Source: Cohnella lupini (lineage in GTDB: Bacteria > Bacillota > Bacilli > Paenibacillales > Paenibacillaceae). Taken from it: a DNA stretch of 64,000 nucleotides. Below the pieces are notes generated by a model. It had not been told where the DNA came from, did not search any database, and saw only the letters and a list, made by a program, of their open reading frames with translations. Of the stretch, positions 27,784-36,879 are shown in pieces (within the stretch, counting starts at the first letter, position 1; every line of letters begins with the position of its first letter). The stretch spans positions 310,001 through 374,000 of the forward strand of contig NZ_QRDY01000001.1 of NCBI RefSeq assembly GCF_003386205.1, written 5' to 3'. A program made the position numbers and the translations under genes.

Positions 27784-29625
27784 ATGAGCTATCACAAGAG
27801 AAATCTTACTCTAATTCTACTAGATATCTTGCTGGTATGCGTCAGCGTCTATTCATCCTACTTTTTCCGATTTAAGGGTGACATTCCGGCGGAAAATATT
27901 ACTCAATTCATTGTATATATGATTGTCTCAAGCATTATCTGCACGGTATGTATGCGGGTTTTCAAGCTATACAATCGGTTCTGGCAGTATGCTAGCATTG
28001 GCGAACTGATCTCGATCCTTAAAGCGGTCGTGATCAGTTGCTTGCTCGCCTATATCGTAACCTACCTCTTTGTAGGGAAAGCCGTTCCGCTCTCCATTTT
28101 CGCTCGGAATGCAGAGACGTTGCTGTTGCTATTGGGTGGATCGCGGTTCATATGGAGGGCGTTCCGCGATAATTACAAGAAGCGCACTAATCTTCGTAAA
28201 GCGTTGATTGTCGGTGCCGGGGAATGCGGCATGCTCATCGCGAAGGAGCTTAAGTTCAACAAACAATCGAAAGTCTATCCCTATGCCTTCATAGATGATG
28301 ATATGAACAAGAAGAATCTTCAAATCTATGGCTTGCCAGTAATCGGGAATCGCAAGAATATACCTGCCTTGGTCGAGAAGCATGGGATCGAGGAGATTAT
28401 TATTGCCATACCTTCCGGATCGAAGCTGGAGATCTCGGAGCTCATCGATATTTGCAAGCGGACGAAAGCGCAGCTTAAGATCATACCGCCATTGCAGGAT
28501 ATTATTCAAGGCAAGGTGACCTTAAATACGATTCGCAATATTCAAGTAGAAGACCTGCTTGGTCGTGAGCCCATAGAGACAGACTTAACTGCTATATCTA
28601 GCTATCTCTCTAACAAAACGGTACTCGTAACGGGAGCCGGAGGTTCTATCGGATCGGAGCTATGCAGGCAGATCGCGAGTTTCGCACCGGAGAAGCTACT
28701 GGTATTGGGTCATGGAGAGAATAGCATCTACACAATCGAGTTGGAGCTTAGAAGAAGCTTCCCCAATCTTACTCTAGAATCGATCATAGCGGATGTTCAA
28801 GACCGTGAACGAATAGATCAGGTGTTCAAAGAATTCAGACCAAGTGTCGTTTTCCATGCAGCCGCGCATAAGCATGTCCCTCTCATGGAGCGTAATCCAT
28901 CCGAGGCGGTCAAGAATAATGTATTCGGCACGAAGAACGTTGCGGATTGTGCGGATCTGTACGGAACGGAGCGTTTCGTTCTAATCTCGTCCGACAAGGC
29001 CGTTAATCCATCCAGCGTCATGGGAACAACGAAGCGTATCGCCGAGATGTACATTCAGAGCTTGAACGAGCGTAGCAAGACATGGTTCTCGGCCGTTCGG
29101 TTCGGTAATGTGCTGGGAAGTCGAGGCAGCGTCATTCCTCTATTCAAGGATCAGATCGCTAGAGGGGGGCCGGTTACCGTTACTCATCCGGAGATGGTCA
29201 GATATTTCATGACCATTCCGGAAGCCGTTCAACTCGTCATCCAATGCGGTGCCTTATCCGAAGGAGGCGAGATCTTCGTTCTGGATATGGGCAAACCTGT
29301 ACGGATCGTAGAGCTTGCCGAAGATTTGATAAGAATGTCTGGCTTCGAGCCTTACGAGGAAATCCCAATCGAATTCAGCGGTATTCGGGAAGGCGAGAAG
29401 CTATTTGAGGAATTACTGTTCATAGAAGAGGAAGTCACCTCAACCCAGCATAATAGAATCTTCATCGGGAAGCTCGGTGATATCAATCAGTTCCAATTAG
29501 AACTTGGGTTTACTCGATTAGAAAAAGTAATGGTTCACGAGTTTAATGAGTTGAGAGGTGTATTAGAGGATCTAGTGCCTTCTATTCATCGAAAAGTGAA
29601 TTATGAATTGGCGAGTGTCCCCTGA
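27784..29625 (+). CDS. UDP-N-acetylglucosamine 4,6-dehydratase, membrane CapD/PglF type
   Basis: A 613-residue nucleoside-diphosphate sugar epimerase/dehydratase. Four N-terminal transmembrane helices (about 8-110) precede a first Rossmann-like domain (ALIVGAGECGMLIAKEL) and the catalytic SDR domain with VLVTGAGGSIGSELCRQ. As in long CapD/PglF/WbpM enzymes, the SDR tyrosine is replaced: SSDKAVNPSSVMGTTKR has Met before the lysine. The product would be a 4-keto-6-deoxy intermediate for a rare amino sugar. ATG 27784 lies 7 bp after AGGAGG; ATG 27781 is the alternative. It is the last gene of normal base composition before the AT-rich block. Confidence 0.88.
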   Translation: MSYHKRNLTLILLDILLVCVSVYSSYFFRFKGDIPAENITQFIVYMIVSSIICTVCMRVFKLYNRFWQYASIGELISILKAVVISCLLAYIVTYLFVGKAVPLSIFARNAETLLLLLGGSRFIWRAFRDNYKKRTNLRKALIVGAGECGMLIAKELKFNKQSKVYPYAFIDDDMNKKNLQIYGLPVIGNRKNIPALVEKHGIEEIIIAIPSGSKLEISELIDICKRTKAQLKIIPPLQDIIQGKVTLNTIRNIQVEDLLGREPIETDLTAISSYLSNKTVLVTGAGGSIGSELCRQIASFAPEKLLVLGHGENSIYTIELELRRSFPNLTLESIIADVQDRERIDQVFKEFRPSVVFHAAAHKHVPLMERNPSEAVKNNVFGTKNVADCADLYGTERFVLISSDKAVNPSSVMGTTKRIAEMYIQSLNERSKTWFSAVRFGNVLGSRGSVIPLFKDQIARGGPVTVTHPEMVRYFMTIPEAVQLVIQCGALSEGGEIFVLDMGKPVRIVELAEDLIRMSGFEPYEEIPIEFSGIREGEKLFEELLFIEEEVTSTQHNRIFIGKLGDINQFQLELGFTRLEKVMVHEFNELRGVLEDLVPSIHRKVNYELASVP

Positions 29626-29671
29626 ATGATGAGGAGATAAAACTATAAAAATTAATATGGGTGATAAAAAA

Positions 29672-30292
29672 ATGAAAAGCTTTTATATAGTTAAGAGAGC
29701 AACTGATATATTTATTTCCCTTGTTGTGTTATTAGTATTCTGGCCAATATTTATAATTATTTCAGTAATAATAAAACTTGATTCAAAGGGTCCAGTTGTA
29801 TTTAAGCAGAAACGCATTGGGATATACAAAAGTACTTTTTATATTCTAAAATTCAGAACTATGAGAATAGATGCTCCAAATGATATGCCGACACATTTAC
29901 TTAAAGATTCAGGCAATATGATTACTTCTTTTGGGAGGTTTTTAAGAAAGACGAGTTTAGATGAACTTCCTCAAGTACTAAATATATTATTTGGTCACAT
30001 GAGTATGGTTGGCCCTCGTCCTGCATTATGGAATCAATTTGATTTGATCGAACAACGAGACGTATATAACGCCAATGATATTAAACCTGGACTAACGGGG
30101 TGGGCACAAATAAATGGCCGTGATGAATTAACTACTGATGCAAAATCTAAATTTGATGGTGAATATGCTCAGGAAATGAGTATATATTTCGATACCTATA
30201 TATTGATGAAAACCATTTTGAAAGTGTTAAGAAAAGAAGGAGTAAAAGAAGGAGTAAAAGAAGGAGCAACACTTGATCATAATATTTTGTGA
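29672..30292 (+). CDS. Initiating sugar-phosphate transferase (PglC/WcaJ/EpsL family)
   Basis: A 206-residue monotopic phosphoglycosyl transferase that loads the first sugar onto undecaprenyl phosphate. One N-terminal hydrophobic segment (about 8-30) precedes GPVVFKQKRIG, FRTMR, LRKTSLDELPQ and MVGPRPAL, with the Asp-Glu pair of LDELPQ catalytic in the family. Its probable substrate comes from the preceding dehydratase pathway. ATG 29672 is preferred because GGGTGAT precedes it; ATG 29657 is in frame. The C-terminus is built by three 12-bp repeats (KEGV, KEGV, KEGA). It opens the AT-rich section. Confidence 0.9.
   Translation: MKSFYIVKRATDIFISLVVLLVFWPIFIIISVIIKLDSKGPVVFKQKRIGIYKSTFYILKFRTMRIDAPNDMPTHLLKDSGNMITSFGRFLRKTSLDELPQVLNILFGHMSMVGPRPALWNQFDLIEQRDVYNANDIKPGLTGWAQINGRDELTTDAKSKFDGEYAQEMSIYFDTYILMKTILKVLRKEGVKEGVKEGATLDHNIL
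30236..30271 (+). repeat. Three 12-bp direct repeats carrying SD-like AAGGAG motifs
   Basis: GAAGGAGTAAAA occurs at 30236 and 30248, and a variant GAAGGAGCAACA at 30260. They encode the sugar transferase tail and each contains AAGGAG. The last is 6 bp before a TTG (30273) in frame with the next gene. Confidence 0.85.
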
Positions 30293-30305
30293 AGTTGGTG
30301 TTATA

Positions 30306-31190
30306 TTGAGGGTTTTAGTAACAGGTGAAAATAGTTATATAGGAAAAATGTTTGCAAAATGGGTATATAGTTTTCCCGACACTCTCGAGATCACTTTTAT
30401 ATCTCTTCGAAATGATGATTGGGTTAAACAAGATTTCTCTGTTTTTGATGTGGTTTTTCATGTCGCAGCTATCGTACACGAAAAAGAAAAAACTAAATTA
30501 AGAACTTTATATTTTCGAATTAATAAAGAGCTTCCAATTTTAATTGCAAAAAAAGCAAAAAATGCTGGAGTTAAACAATTTATCTTTATGAGTACTTTAT
30601 CTGTTTATGGACTTGATGGTTTAATTGGTGGACAGAATGTAATAAATTTAGATACACTGTGTCACCCAAAATCATTCTATGGGCGTAGTAAATTAGAGGC
30701 AGAAATTGAGTTGAAAAAAATAAGCGATGATACGTTCAAATTGGTAATAATAAGAGCGCCTATGGTGTATGGACCAGATAGTCCAGGAAATTATAAGCGA
30801 TTGCGAAAATTTATTCTAAAATCACCAGTGTTTCCAGCCATCGATAATTCAAGAAGCATGATCTACATAGATAATCTTTCAGAGTTCATTAGACTTATTA
30901 TAATAAATCAAGAATCTGGGTTGTTCATTCCTCAAAATCAAGAATTTATAAACGTTGTTGAAATGGCCTCATTAATTTCAATGTCTAATCATAAGAAAAT
31001 AGCCTTTTCTAAGGTGTTGGCACATGTTATTTATCTTATCGGGAACCACAGTGGCTTATTACGAAGAGTATTTGGTAATTTGACAGTGGAAAAGGAATTG
31101 TCTGTTTTTGAAAAATACAAATATTCTAATTTTAGTTTAAAACAATCTATAAATACCTGTGAAACAAATGTGGTAAATAGACCTATGTAA
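30306..31190 (+). CDS. NAD(P)-dependent sugar epimerase/dehydratase family protein
   Basis: A 294-residue extended SDR protein. The N-terminal Rossmann motif is VLVTGENSYIG, and the active-site pair is FYGRSKLEAE (Y-x3-K). MVYGPDSPGNY and MIYIDNLSEFI are typical of sugar-nucleotide reductases or epimerases. The substrate is unknown, probably the 4-keto sugar made upstream. The start is uncertain. TTG 30306 gives the family's N-terminus directly before the Rossmann strand. TTG 30273 has a better SD sequence (AAGGAG) and overlaps the previous gene. Strongly AT-rich. Confidence 0.82.
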   Translation: MRVLVTGENSYIGKMFAKWVYSFPDTLEITFISLRNDDWVKQDFSVFDVVFHVAAIVHEKEKTKLRTLYFRINKELPILIAKKAKNAGVKQFIFMSTLSVYGLDGLIGGQNVINLDTLCHPKSFYGRSKLEAEIELKKISDDTFKLVIIRAPMVYGPDSPGNYKRLRKFILKSPVFPAIDNSRSMIYIDNLSEFIRLIIINQESGLFIPQNQEFINVVEMASLISMSNHKKIAFSKVLAHVIYLIGNHSGLLRRVFGNLTVEKELSVFEKYKYSNFSLKQSINTCETNVVNRPM

Positions 31191-31201
31191 GGTGGATTTC
31201 T

Positions 31202-32299
31202 ATGAAAAAGATCTTGTTTACTGCTTCAATTGATAGTCACATACTGAACTTTCATATTCCCTATTTGAAGTGGTTCTACGAGAGGGGATTTGAAGTTCAT
31301 GTAGCTAGTAATGGGACAAGTGAGATTCCGTATGTTTCTAAGAAATATAATGTCCCAATTAAAAGGTCACCATTTAATATAGAAAATATGTATGGTTATA
31401 AACAATTGTGTAGGATTATTAATGAAAATAATTATTACTTAATTCATTGCCATACTCCAATGGGCGGCGTTCTAACTCGATTTGCAGCAAGGAGTGCTAG
31501 AAAAAGAGGCACAAAAGTTCTATATACAGCTCATGGATTTCATTTTTACAAAGGTGCACCTATGAAAAATTGGATTTTGTATTATCCGATAGAAAAGTTA
31601 CTTTCTGTATTTACAGATGGTTTACTTACAATTAATCATGAAGATTTTGAAATGGCAAAAACCTTTATAAACACCAAAACATTTTTAGTTCCAGGTGTTG
31701 GTGTTGACTTGGAAAAATTTAAACCTCAAAAAAATGAAATGAAACTTCTACTAAGAGAATATTATAATTTTCAAAAAGATGACTTTATTTTAATCTATAC
31801 TGCTGAATTAAGTTATAGAAAACGCCAAGATTTCTTGTTTGATGTTATAGAGCAGCTTAAAAATAAAATACCCAAAATAAAATTACTCCTTGCTGGATCA
31901 GGTGAATTATATAGTAAATATCTTGAGGTTGTAAGAGTAAAGGGTATTGAGAAATATGTAATATTTTTGGGCTATCGAAGCGATGTAAGCAAGTTGTTAG
32001 AAATGTCAGACTTAGCCGTTTCATCATCAAGGCAGGAAGGACTGCCCGTCAATGTAATGGAGGCAATGGCTGTTGGACTGCCTATTGTAGTAACAAATTG
32101 TAGAGGAAATAGAGATTTAGTAGTAAATGGAGTGAATGGATACACGGAGAAGGATCCGACTGGTTTTGCAAATGCAATTCTCAACATTTATCACTCAAGA
32201 GAGTCGGATTTTGGAAAAAAAAATCAAGAACTAATAAAAAAGTATTCAATTAGTACTGCACTTGAGCGTGTTGGAGAGATTTACAAAGAATATCTATGA
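31202..32299 (+). CDS. Glycosyltransferase family 4 (GT-B fold)
   Basis: A 365-residue cytoplasmic glycosyltransferase of the CapM/EpsD/PglA-like group. It adds a sugar to the lipid-linked repeat unit. The N-terminal acceptor domain has HCHTPMGGVLTRFAAR and YTAHGFHFYKG; the C-terminal nucleotide-sugar domain has LLLAGSGELY, VIFLGYRSDV and the E-x7-E motif in SRQEGLPVNVMEAMAVGLPIV. It starts at ATG 31202 behind AAGGTGG. The sugar specificity cannot be read from the sequence. Confidence 0.9.
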   Translation: MKKILFTASIDSHILNFHIPYLKWFYERGFEVHVASNGTSEIPYVSKKYNVPIKRSPFNIENMYGYKQLCRIINENNYYLIHCHTPMGGVLTRFAARSARKRGTKVLYTAHGFHFYKGAPMKNWILYYPIEKLLSVFTDGLLTINHEDFEMAKTFINTKTFLVPGVGVDLEKFKPQKNEMKLLLREYYNFQKDDFILIYTAELSYRKRQDFLFDVIEQLKNKIPKIKLLLAGSGELYSKYLEVVRVKGIEKYVIFLGYRSDVSKLLEMSDLAVSSSRQEGLPVNVMEAMAVGLPIVVTNCRGNRDLVVNGVNGYTEKDPTGFANAILNIYHSRESDFGKKNQELIKKYSISTALERVGEIYKEYL

Positions 32300-32378
32300 G
32301 ATTTGTTACTTCAATTTATTTATATTTTGATCTTAAGATCAATTCTGAGTGAAGTGTCGATAGGGTGGCGATAGAAAT

Positions 32379-33701
32379 ATGATCTCAAAAATTTCAGAAT
32401 TAATTAGAGTAGATAAAGTAGTATTTTCAAATGTTATATGGTTAGTCTTTGAAAAAGTGCTTAAAATGATTGTAAGTATTTATATTTTTTCACTATTAGC
32501 CAGATATCTGGGTCCAAGTGATTTTGGTTTTTTAAATTACGGTATCGCCTTTGTTTTTATTATTACTATTTTTATAGATTTAGGTTTATCGGGTTTAGTT
32601 GTTAAAGATTTGGTTCAAAAACATAATGATAATAGTGTCATTATAGGCACGACTTTCTACTTAAAAATGATTGCAAGTATAATCGGATTCACGTTGCTGA
32701 TTATCTATGTATTATTCTTGGATACTATTGAAATAAAAATTGTTCTTATTTTTGTGGGAATTTCAATATTATTAAAGCCTTTTGAAGTAATTGATTTATA
32801 TAATCAAGCAAACCTAAAATCAAAATTATCTGTAATGTCCAAAAATATTGCATTAATTCTTATATCATTGATACAGATATTTTTTGTTTTTTTCAAATAT
32901 CCATTGTATTATTTTGCTTTTGCACAATCGCTCGAAGTCTTATTTTCTTCTGTTTTATTATTCATTTTGTATAAGCGTGACGGGAATTACAAAAAGTGGA
33001 CTTATTGTACTAAAACCGCGAAAAATCTATTAAGCAGGTCATGGCCGCTTATTTTATCAGGTGTTGCATCCGTATTATATTTAAAAGTGGATCAAATAAT
33101 GGTGGAGTCAATGAGGGGAGAAGCGGAATTAGGTATTTACTCTGTAGCTGTTAGAATATCTGAGGCCTGGTATTTTATAGCTATTGCAGTTGTAACTTCG
33201 CTTTTTCCACAATTGATTAGGATGAGAGAACGAACATTTGAATATCGAAAAAAACTACAGGCGGTTTACAATTTATTATTTCTCATTGCTTTTTTTCTGT
33301 CCATAGTGTTATCACTAATATCGTCCAAACTAATATCTGTGTTATTTGGTGAAGAATATATGCCGGCCGTAAGTATACTAATAATACATATTTGGGCTTC
33401 ATTATTTGTGTTTATGAGGGCATTGTTGAGTAAGTGGTTGATTATCGAAGAATTACTTATGTTTTCCATCGTTAGTCACGGTTTTGGGTTAGTGATAAAT
33501 ATTGCTGCAAATATTATTTTGATTCCCAAATATGGAGGGGAAGGTGCAGCGATAGCAACAGTATTAGCCTACTTTACATCGACCTATTTATTTACTTTTT
33601 TTTCAAAGAAGACTTATGATAGCGGCATTATGATGACTAAATCATTTTTTGCTCCTGTATTATTGATTGTTCAAATTTATAGATCAATTAGAAGAATGTA
33701 A
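32379..33701 (+). CDS. Wzx-type lipid-linked oligosaccharide flippase
   Basis: A 440-residue polytopic protein with roughly 12-14 hydrophobic helices. It belongs to the polysaccharide transport/MVF-like superfamily that flips undecaprenyl-linked repeat units. Characteristic pieces are the N-terminal LLARYLGPSDFGFLNYG and the central VASVLYLKVDQIMV and ELGIYSVAVRISEAWYF. It pairs with the Wzy-like polymerase at 36880 and the Wzz/kinase pair, completing a Wzx/Wzy-dependent assembly line. AT-rich codon use. The upstream SD sequence is weak (AGGGTGG, distant). Confidence 0.88.
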   Translation: MISKISELIRVDKVVFSNVIWLVFEKVLKMIVSIYIFSLLARYLGPSDFGFLNYGIAFVFIITIFIDLGLSGLVVKDLVQKHNDNSVIIGTTFYLKMIASIIGFTLLIIYVLFLDTIEIKIVLIFVGISILLKPFEVIDLYNQANLKSKLSVMSKNIALILISLIQIFFVFFKYPLYYFAFAQSLEVLFSSVLLFILYKRDGNYKKWTYCTKTAKNLLSRSWPLILSGVASVLYLKVDQIMVESMRGEAELGIYSVAVRISEAWYFIAIAVVTSLFPQLIRMRERTFEYRKKLQAVYNLLFLIAFFLSIVLSLISSKLISVLFGEEYMPAVSILIIHIWASLFVFMRALLSKWLIIEELLMFSIVSHGFGLVINIAANIILIPKYGGEGAAIATVLAYFTSTYLFTFFSKKTYDSGIMMTKSFFAPVLLIVQIYRSIRRM

Positions 33702-33773
33702 TAATTAATGCTCTAAACATAAATGTTTTGGAATATAAATCTCGGCGCAATTGATTTCCAAAGGAGGATGGCT

Positions 33774-34874
33774 GTGAGAAATGTCATTAAAAAAAATGCT
33801 GTAAAAATGTTTTCTGAAGATAGAATTGATTCAGTTATGATAAAATTCTCTAAATTAAAATTGGTTTTAAACTACTATTGTATTTTTATTATTTCGAAAT
33901 CTAAATTTATTACAGGTGTCTACTACCTTTTCTCAGGTGAATTTAAAAGAGAGCAATATTCTGTAATTATTGGAAAACGAGTTCATATGGAAGACTTAAT
34001 GAGAAAAAGAAATAATTATTATTTACTTAGGCGAAATACTCATAGGATAGAAAAAGGATTATTGATGATGCCTCGTAAAGATATATTTGCAACCAGATTT
34101 ATTACAGAAACTATGAACAGCTTTATATTTTTACTAAATCAAAATGATTCTGAAATCAACAATAATCCGCAGTTCAAATGGACCTTCGATGTTTTAGATA
34201 AGTACTTTAAAGTAACTGCCGACAATATCATTATTAATAAAGAAAGAGAAAGATTTAATAAAATGACAACTGATCTACAACCAACTGAACAGAAGAAATA
34301 TGTTCCCTATAAGAGAGATTTAAATAAACAAAAAGTAATATCTATAAATCAATTCAAGGAACTATCCGAAATAAGGAGGTCTGTTAGGTTTTTTAAACAA
34401 ATTAACGTACCGAGAAAAAAAATAGATAATGCAATTGAAATTGGATTACTATCCCCAAGTGCGTGTAATAGACAGCCTTTTAGGTATCAGGTATTTGATG
34501 ATCCAGTTCTAGTTAAGAAAATCGGAAGAATACCCTCTGGAACAAATGGCTTTTATCATAATATACCAATGTTAATTGCAGTAATAGGTGATCTCTCCGC
34601 ATATCCAAATGAATGTGACAGGCATCTAATTTATATAGACGCAGCACTATCTGCGATGCCATTCATGTATGCATTAGAAGTTCAAGGATTAAGTTCTTGC
34701 CCCTTAAATTGGCCGGATATTGAGGAGAAAGAGAAAGAATTAGATAAAATATTATCATTAGATAAATATGAACGTGTGATTTTATTTATTGCAGTTGGTT
34801 ATCCAGATGAGGAAGCTGAGGTTGCGTATTCAATGAAGAGAGAACTAAAAGAAATGCGAACATTTAATCTTTGA
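33774..34874 (+). CDS. Nitroreductase-family protein with long N-terminal extension
   Basis: A 366-residue protein. The C-terminal half (about 185-350) is a flavin nitroreductase-like domain: SEIRRSVRFFK, GLLSPSACNRQPFRYQVF, IGDLSAYP and a final ILFIAVGYPDEEAEV. The first 180 residues are basic and partly helical and contain RKRNNYYLLRRNTHRIEKGL; I do not recognise a domain there. It precedes a pyruvyltransferase-family gene. A role in modifying the sugar or the polymer is inferred from context only. GTG 33774 lies 6 bp after AAGGAGG; the ATG at 33723 lacks an SD sequence. Confidence 0.78.
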   Translation: MRNVIKKNAVKMFSEDRIDSVMIKFSKLKLVLNYYCIFIISKSKFITGVYYLFSGEFKREQYSVIIGKRVHMEDLMRKRNNYYLLRRNTHRIEKGLLMMPRKDIFATRFITETMNSFIFLLNQNDSEINNNPQFKWTFDVLDKYFKVTADNIIINKERERFNKMTTDLQPTEQKKYVPYKRDLNKQKVISINQFKELSEIRRSVRFFKQINVPRKKIDNAIEIGLLSPSACNRQPFRYQVFDDPVLVKKIGRIPSGTNGFYHNIPMLIAVIGDLSAYPNECDRHLIYIDAALSAMPFMYALEVQGLSSCPLNWPDIEEKEKELDKILSLDKYERVILFIAVGYPDEEAEVAYSMKRELKEMRTFNL

Positions 34875-34914
34875 TTTGTCAGCTTGAATTTATTTCAACG
34901 GAGGAATCATCCAT

Positions 34915-36060
34915 ATGTTTATTGAGTTAAGAGGAGCTAATTTTGTTAATAAAGGTGCAGAATTAATGTTACGGGCTGCAATTGAACAATTAACTATAAG
35001 AGGTAGTTCAAATGAAATTGGAGTGAACTTAAGATGTGGTTCTTTTAGTCAGAGAAAATCGGCAAACCTTAAACATTTAATGTGGATAGACTCTAATAAG
35101 CATCCTTTCATTGGAAAAGTTGCAAATGTAATCGGGACCATTATTCCAGCTGGTATTAGGAAATATAATAGATTAATTCTAAAATCAGAGGTAAAAACCA
35201 TATTAGATATCTCAGGATTTTCTTACAGTGATCAATGGGGAACGGAAAGCTGTACAACTATGGCTAAACTAACTTCCAACTGGAGAAAAGAAGGAAAAAA
35301 GATTATTTTAATGCCGCAGGCATTTGGACCATTTAATAAAAAGGAGTCACAAGATGCATTTAAGGAAATAATTGAGAATGTAGATTTAATTTTTGCTCGT
35401 GATTCAGTTTCATTAGAATACATAAAAAAACTTGCTCCGAACGCACAAAACATTAGGGAATACCCAGATTTTACTAACTTACTAATTGGGAAGAAACCTT
35501 TTTATTTTGATGAAGCACAAATGGAATCATGTATTATCCCAAATTACAGAATGTTGGATAAAGCAAAAAAAGATATAAAAGATCATTATTTAAACTTTTT
35601 GATTACGTGCATTAAATATTTGATTGATAAGAAATTAAACCCCTTTATTTTAGTACATGAATCTGATCGTGATTATGAACTTGTTTTAGAAATAGAGAAG
35701 AAGATCAATAAAAAGATAAGGGTTATAAGAGAAGATGACCCCGTACTAATAAAAGGAATTATCGGAAATTCAAAGCTGGTGATTGGTTCTAGATTTCATG
35801 GTTTAGTCAGTGCATTATCGCAAGGTGTTCCGAGTCTTGCAACTGGTTGGAGCCATAAATATAATATGTTATTTAAGGATTACGGAGTTGAAAATTATAT
35901 TTTACATAATCTTAGTTCTGAAAAGGATATTATAGATAAGTTAGATTTATTTACAAATTATTCAAACCAACTTGAGATTAGGAATACTCTTAACTTCCAT
36001 AAAGACCATCAAATAAATCTTACTAATCAAATGTGGGATGAAGTTTTAAAATACATATAG
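34915..36060 (+). CDS. Polysaccharide pyruvyltransferase family protein
   Basis: A 381-residue GT-B-like member of the PS_pyruv_trans family, which transfers pyruvate from phosphoenolpyruvate to sugars as a ketal. The N-terminal LRGANFVNKGAELMLRAA and the central MPQAFGPF, IFARDSVSLEYI and VIGSRFHGLVSALSQGVPSLATGWSHKY match the family. Pyruvylated glycans can be ligands for SLH domains (CsaB-type), but this enzyme sits among repeat-unit genes and may instead decorate the exopolysaccharide. ATG 34915 follows ACGGAGG. Confidence 0.85.
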   Translation: MFIELRGANFVNKGAELMLRAAIEQLTIRGSSNEIGVNLRCGSFSQRKSANLKHLMWIDSNKHPFIGKVANVIGTIIPAGIRKYNRLILKSEVKTILDISGFSYSDQWGTESCTTMAKLTSNWRKEGKKIILMPQAFGPFNKKESQDAFKEIIENVDLIFARDSVSLEYIKKLAPNAQNIREYPDFTNLLIGKKPFYFDEAQMESCIIPNYRMLDKAKKDIKDHYLNFLITCIKYLIDKKLNPFILVHESDRDYELVLEIEKKINKKIRVIREDDPVLIKGIIGNSKLVIGSRFHGLVSALSQGVPSLATGWSHKYNMLFKDYGVENYILHNLSSEKDIIDKLDLFTNYSNQLEIRNTLNFHKDHQINLTNQMWDEVLKYI

Positions 36061-36077
36061 CAAGAGGGTTTCCAACA

Positions 36078-36878
36078 ATGATTGTATCTGTAATTTGCAC
36101 TGTTAGAAATGGTGAGTCAATAATTGGCCAAACAATAGAAAGTATAATGAACCAATCTTTTCAGAATTGGGAGATGGTTGTCGTTGACGATGGATCCGAT
36201 GATAATACATTAGAAATATTGAAAAACTATCATGCTAAAGATAGTCGAATTAATTATATATCGTCAATAAAAGTAGGTAGAGCAAAAGCTCTTAATATTG
36301 CAATAAATTCGTGTAACGGTGAATTTATTGCAAATATTGATTGTGATGATCCTAGTCATCCCAATAGATTGGAGTTTCAATTAAAGGCTTTTGAACACTT
36401 TCCCAAAAGCTCTCTTATCACTACAAAATTTCATATAATCCTTGATAAACAATTAATTAACTGGGATATGGTTCAGTATAACCGTGAAATAACTGATATA
36501 ACACAAAGCTTAATTTACGGTAACTCAATCAATCATAGTTCTATAATGATTAAGAAGAATGCATTATTGTACGTTGGTGGCTACAATGAGAAATTACAAA
36601 AACAATTAGATTATGATTTATGGCTAAGATTGGTTAAAAAAGGAATTTGCATTCATCAGTTAAATGTGGCTCTCGCTACGAAGAGAATTCATAAAGATCA
36701 GTCATTTGAAAACAAAAATAGATTACGATATCTATTTTCATCTTTGAATGTTCAAAAAGATTCAATTATTTTCTTAAAGGGAGGGATTAATTCATGGATC
36801 CTGCTTTTCTCAAGAATGTTTTGGGGAATAATGCCTCAAAAAATAAGATTAGTTATTCGAGGATGGATAAAAAAATAA
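36078..36878 (+). CDS. Glycosyltransferase family 2 (GT-A fold)
   Basis: A 266-residue inverting glycosyltransferase. SVICTVRNGESIIGQTIESI and EMVVVDDGSDDNTLEIL form the nucleotide-binding N-terminus, FIANIDCDDPSHPNRLEFQ holds the DxD-type metal motif, and DYDLWLRLVKKG is the ED/D-type catalytic block. A short hydrophobic C-terminal stretch may touch the membrane. It is separated by 1 bp from the Wzy gene. Confidence 0.9.
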   Translation: MIVSVICTVRNGESIIGQTIESIMNQSFQNWEMVVVDDGSDDNTLEILKNYHAKDSRINYISSIKVGRAKALNIAINSCNGEFIANIDCDDPSHPNRLEFQLKAFEHFPKSSLITTKFHIILDKQLINWDMVQYNREITDITQSLIYGNSINHSSIMIKKNALLYVGGYNEKLQKQLDYDLWLRLVKKGICIHQLNVALATKRIHKDQSFENKNRLRYLFSSLNVQKDSIIFLKGGINSWILLFSRMFWGIMPQKIRLVIRGWIKK

Positions 36879-36879
36879 T

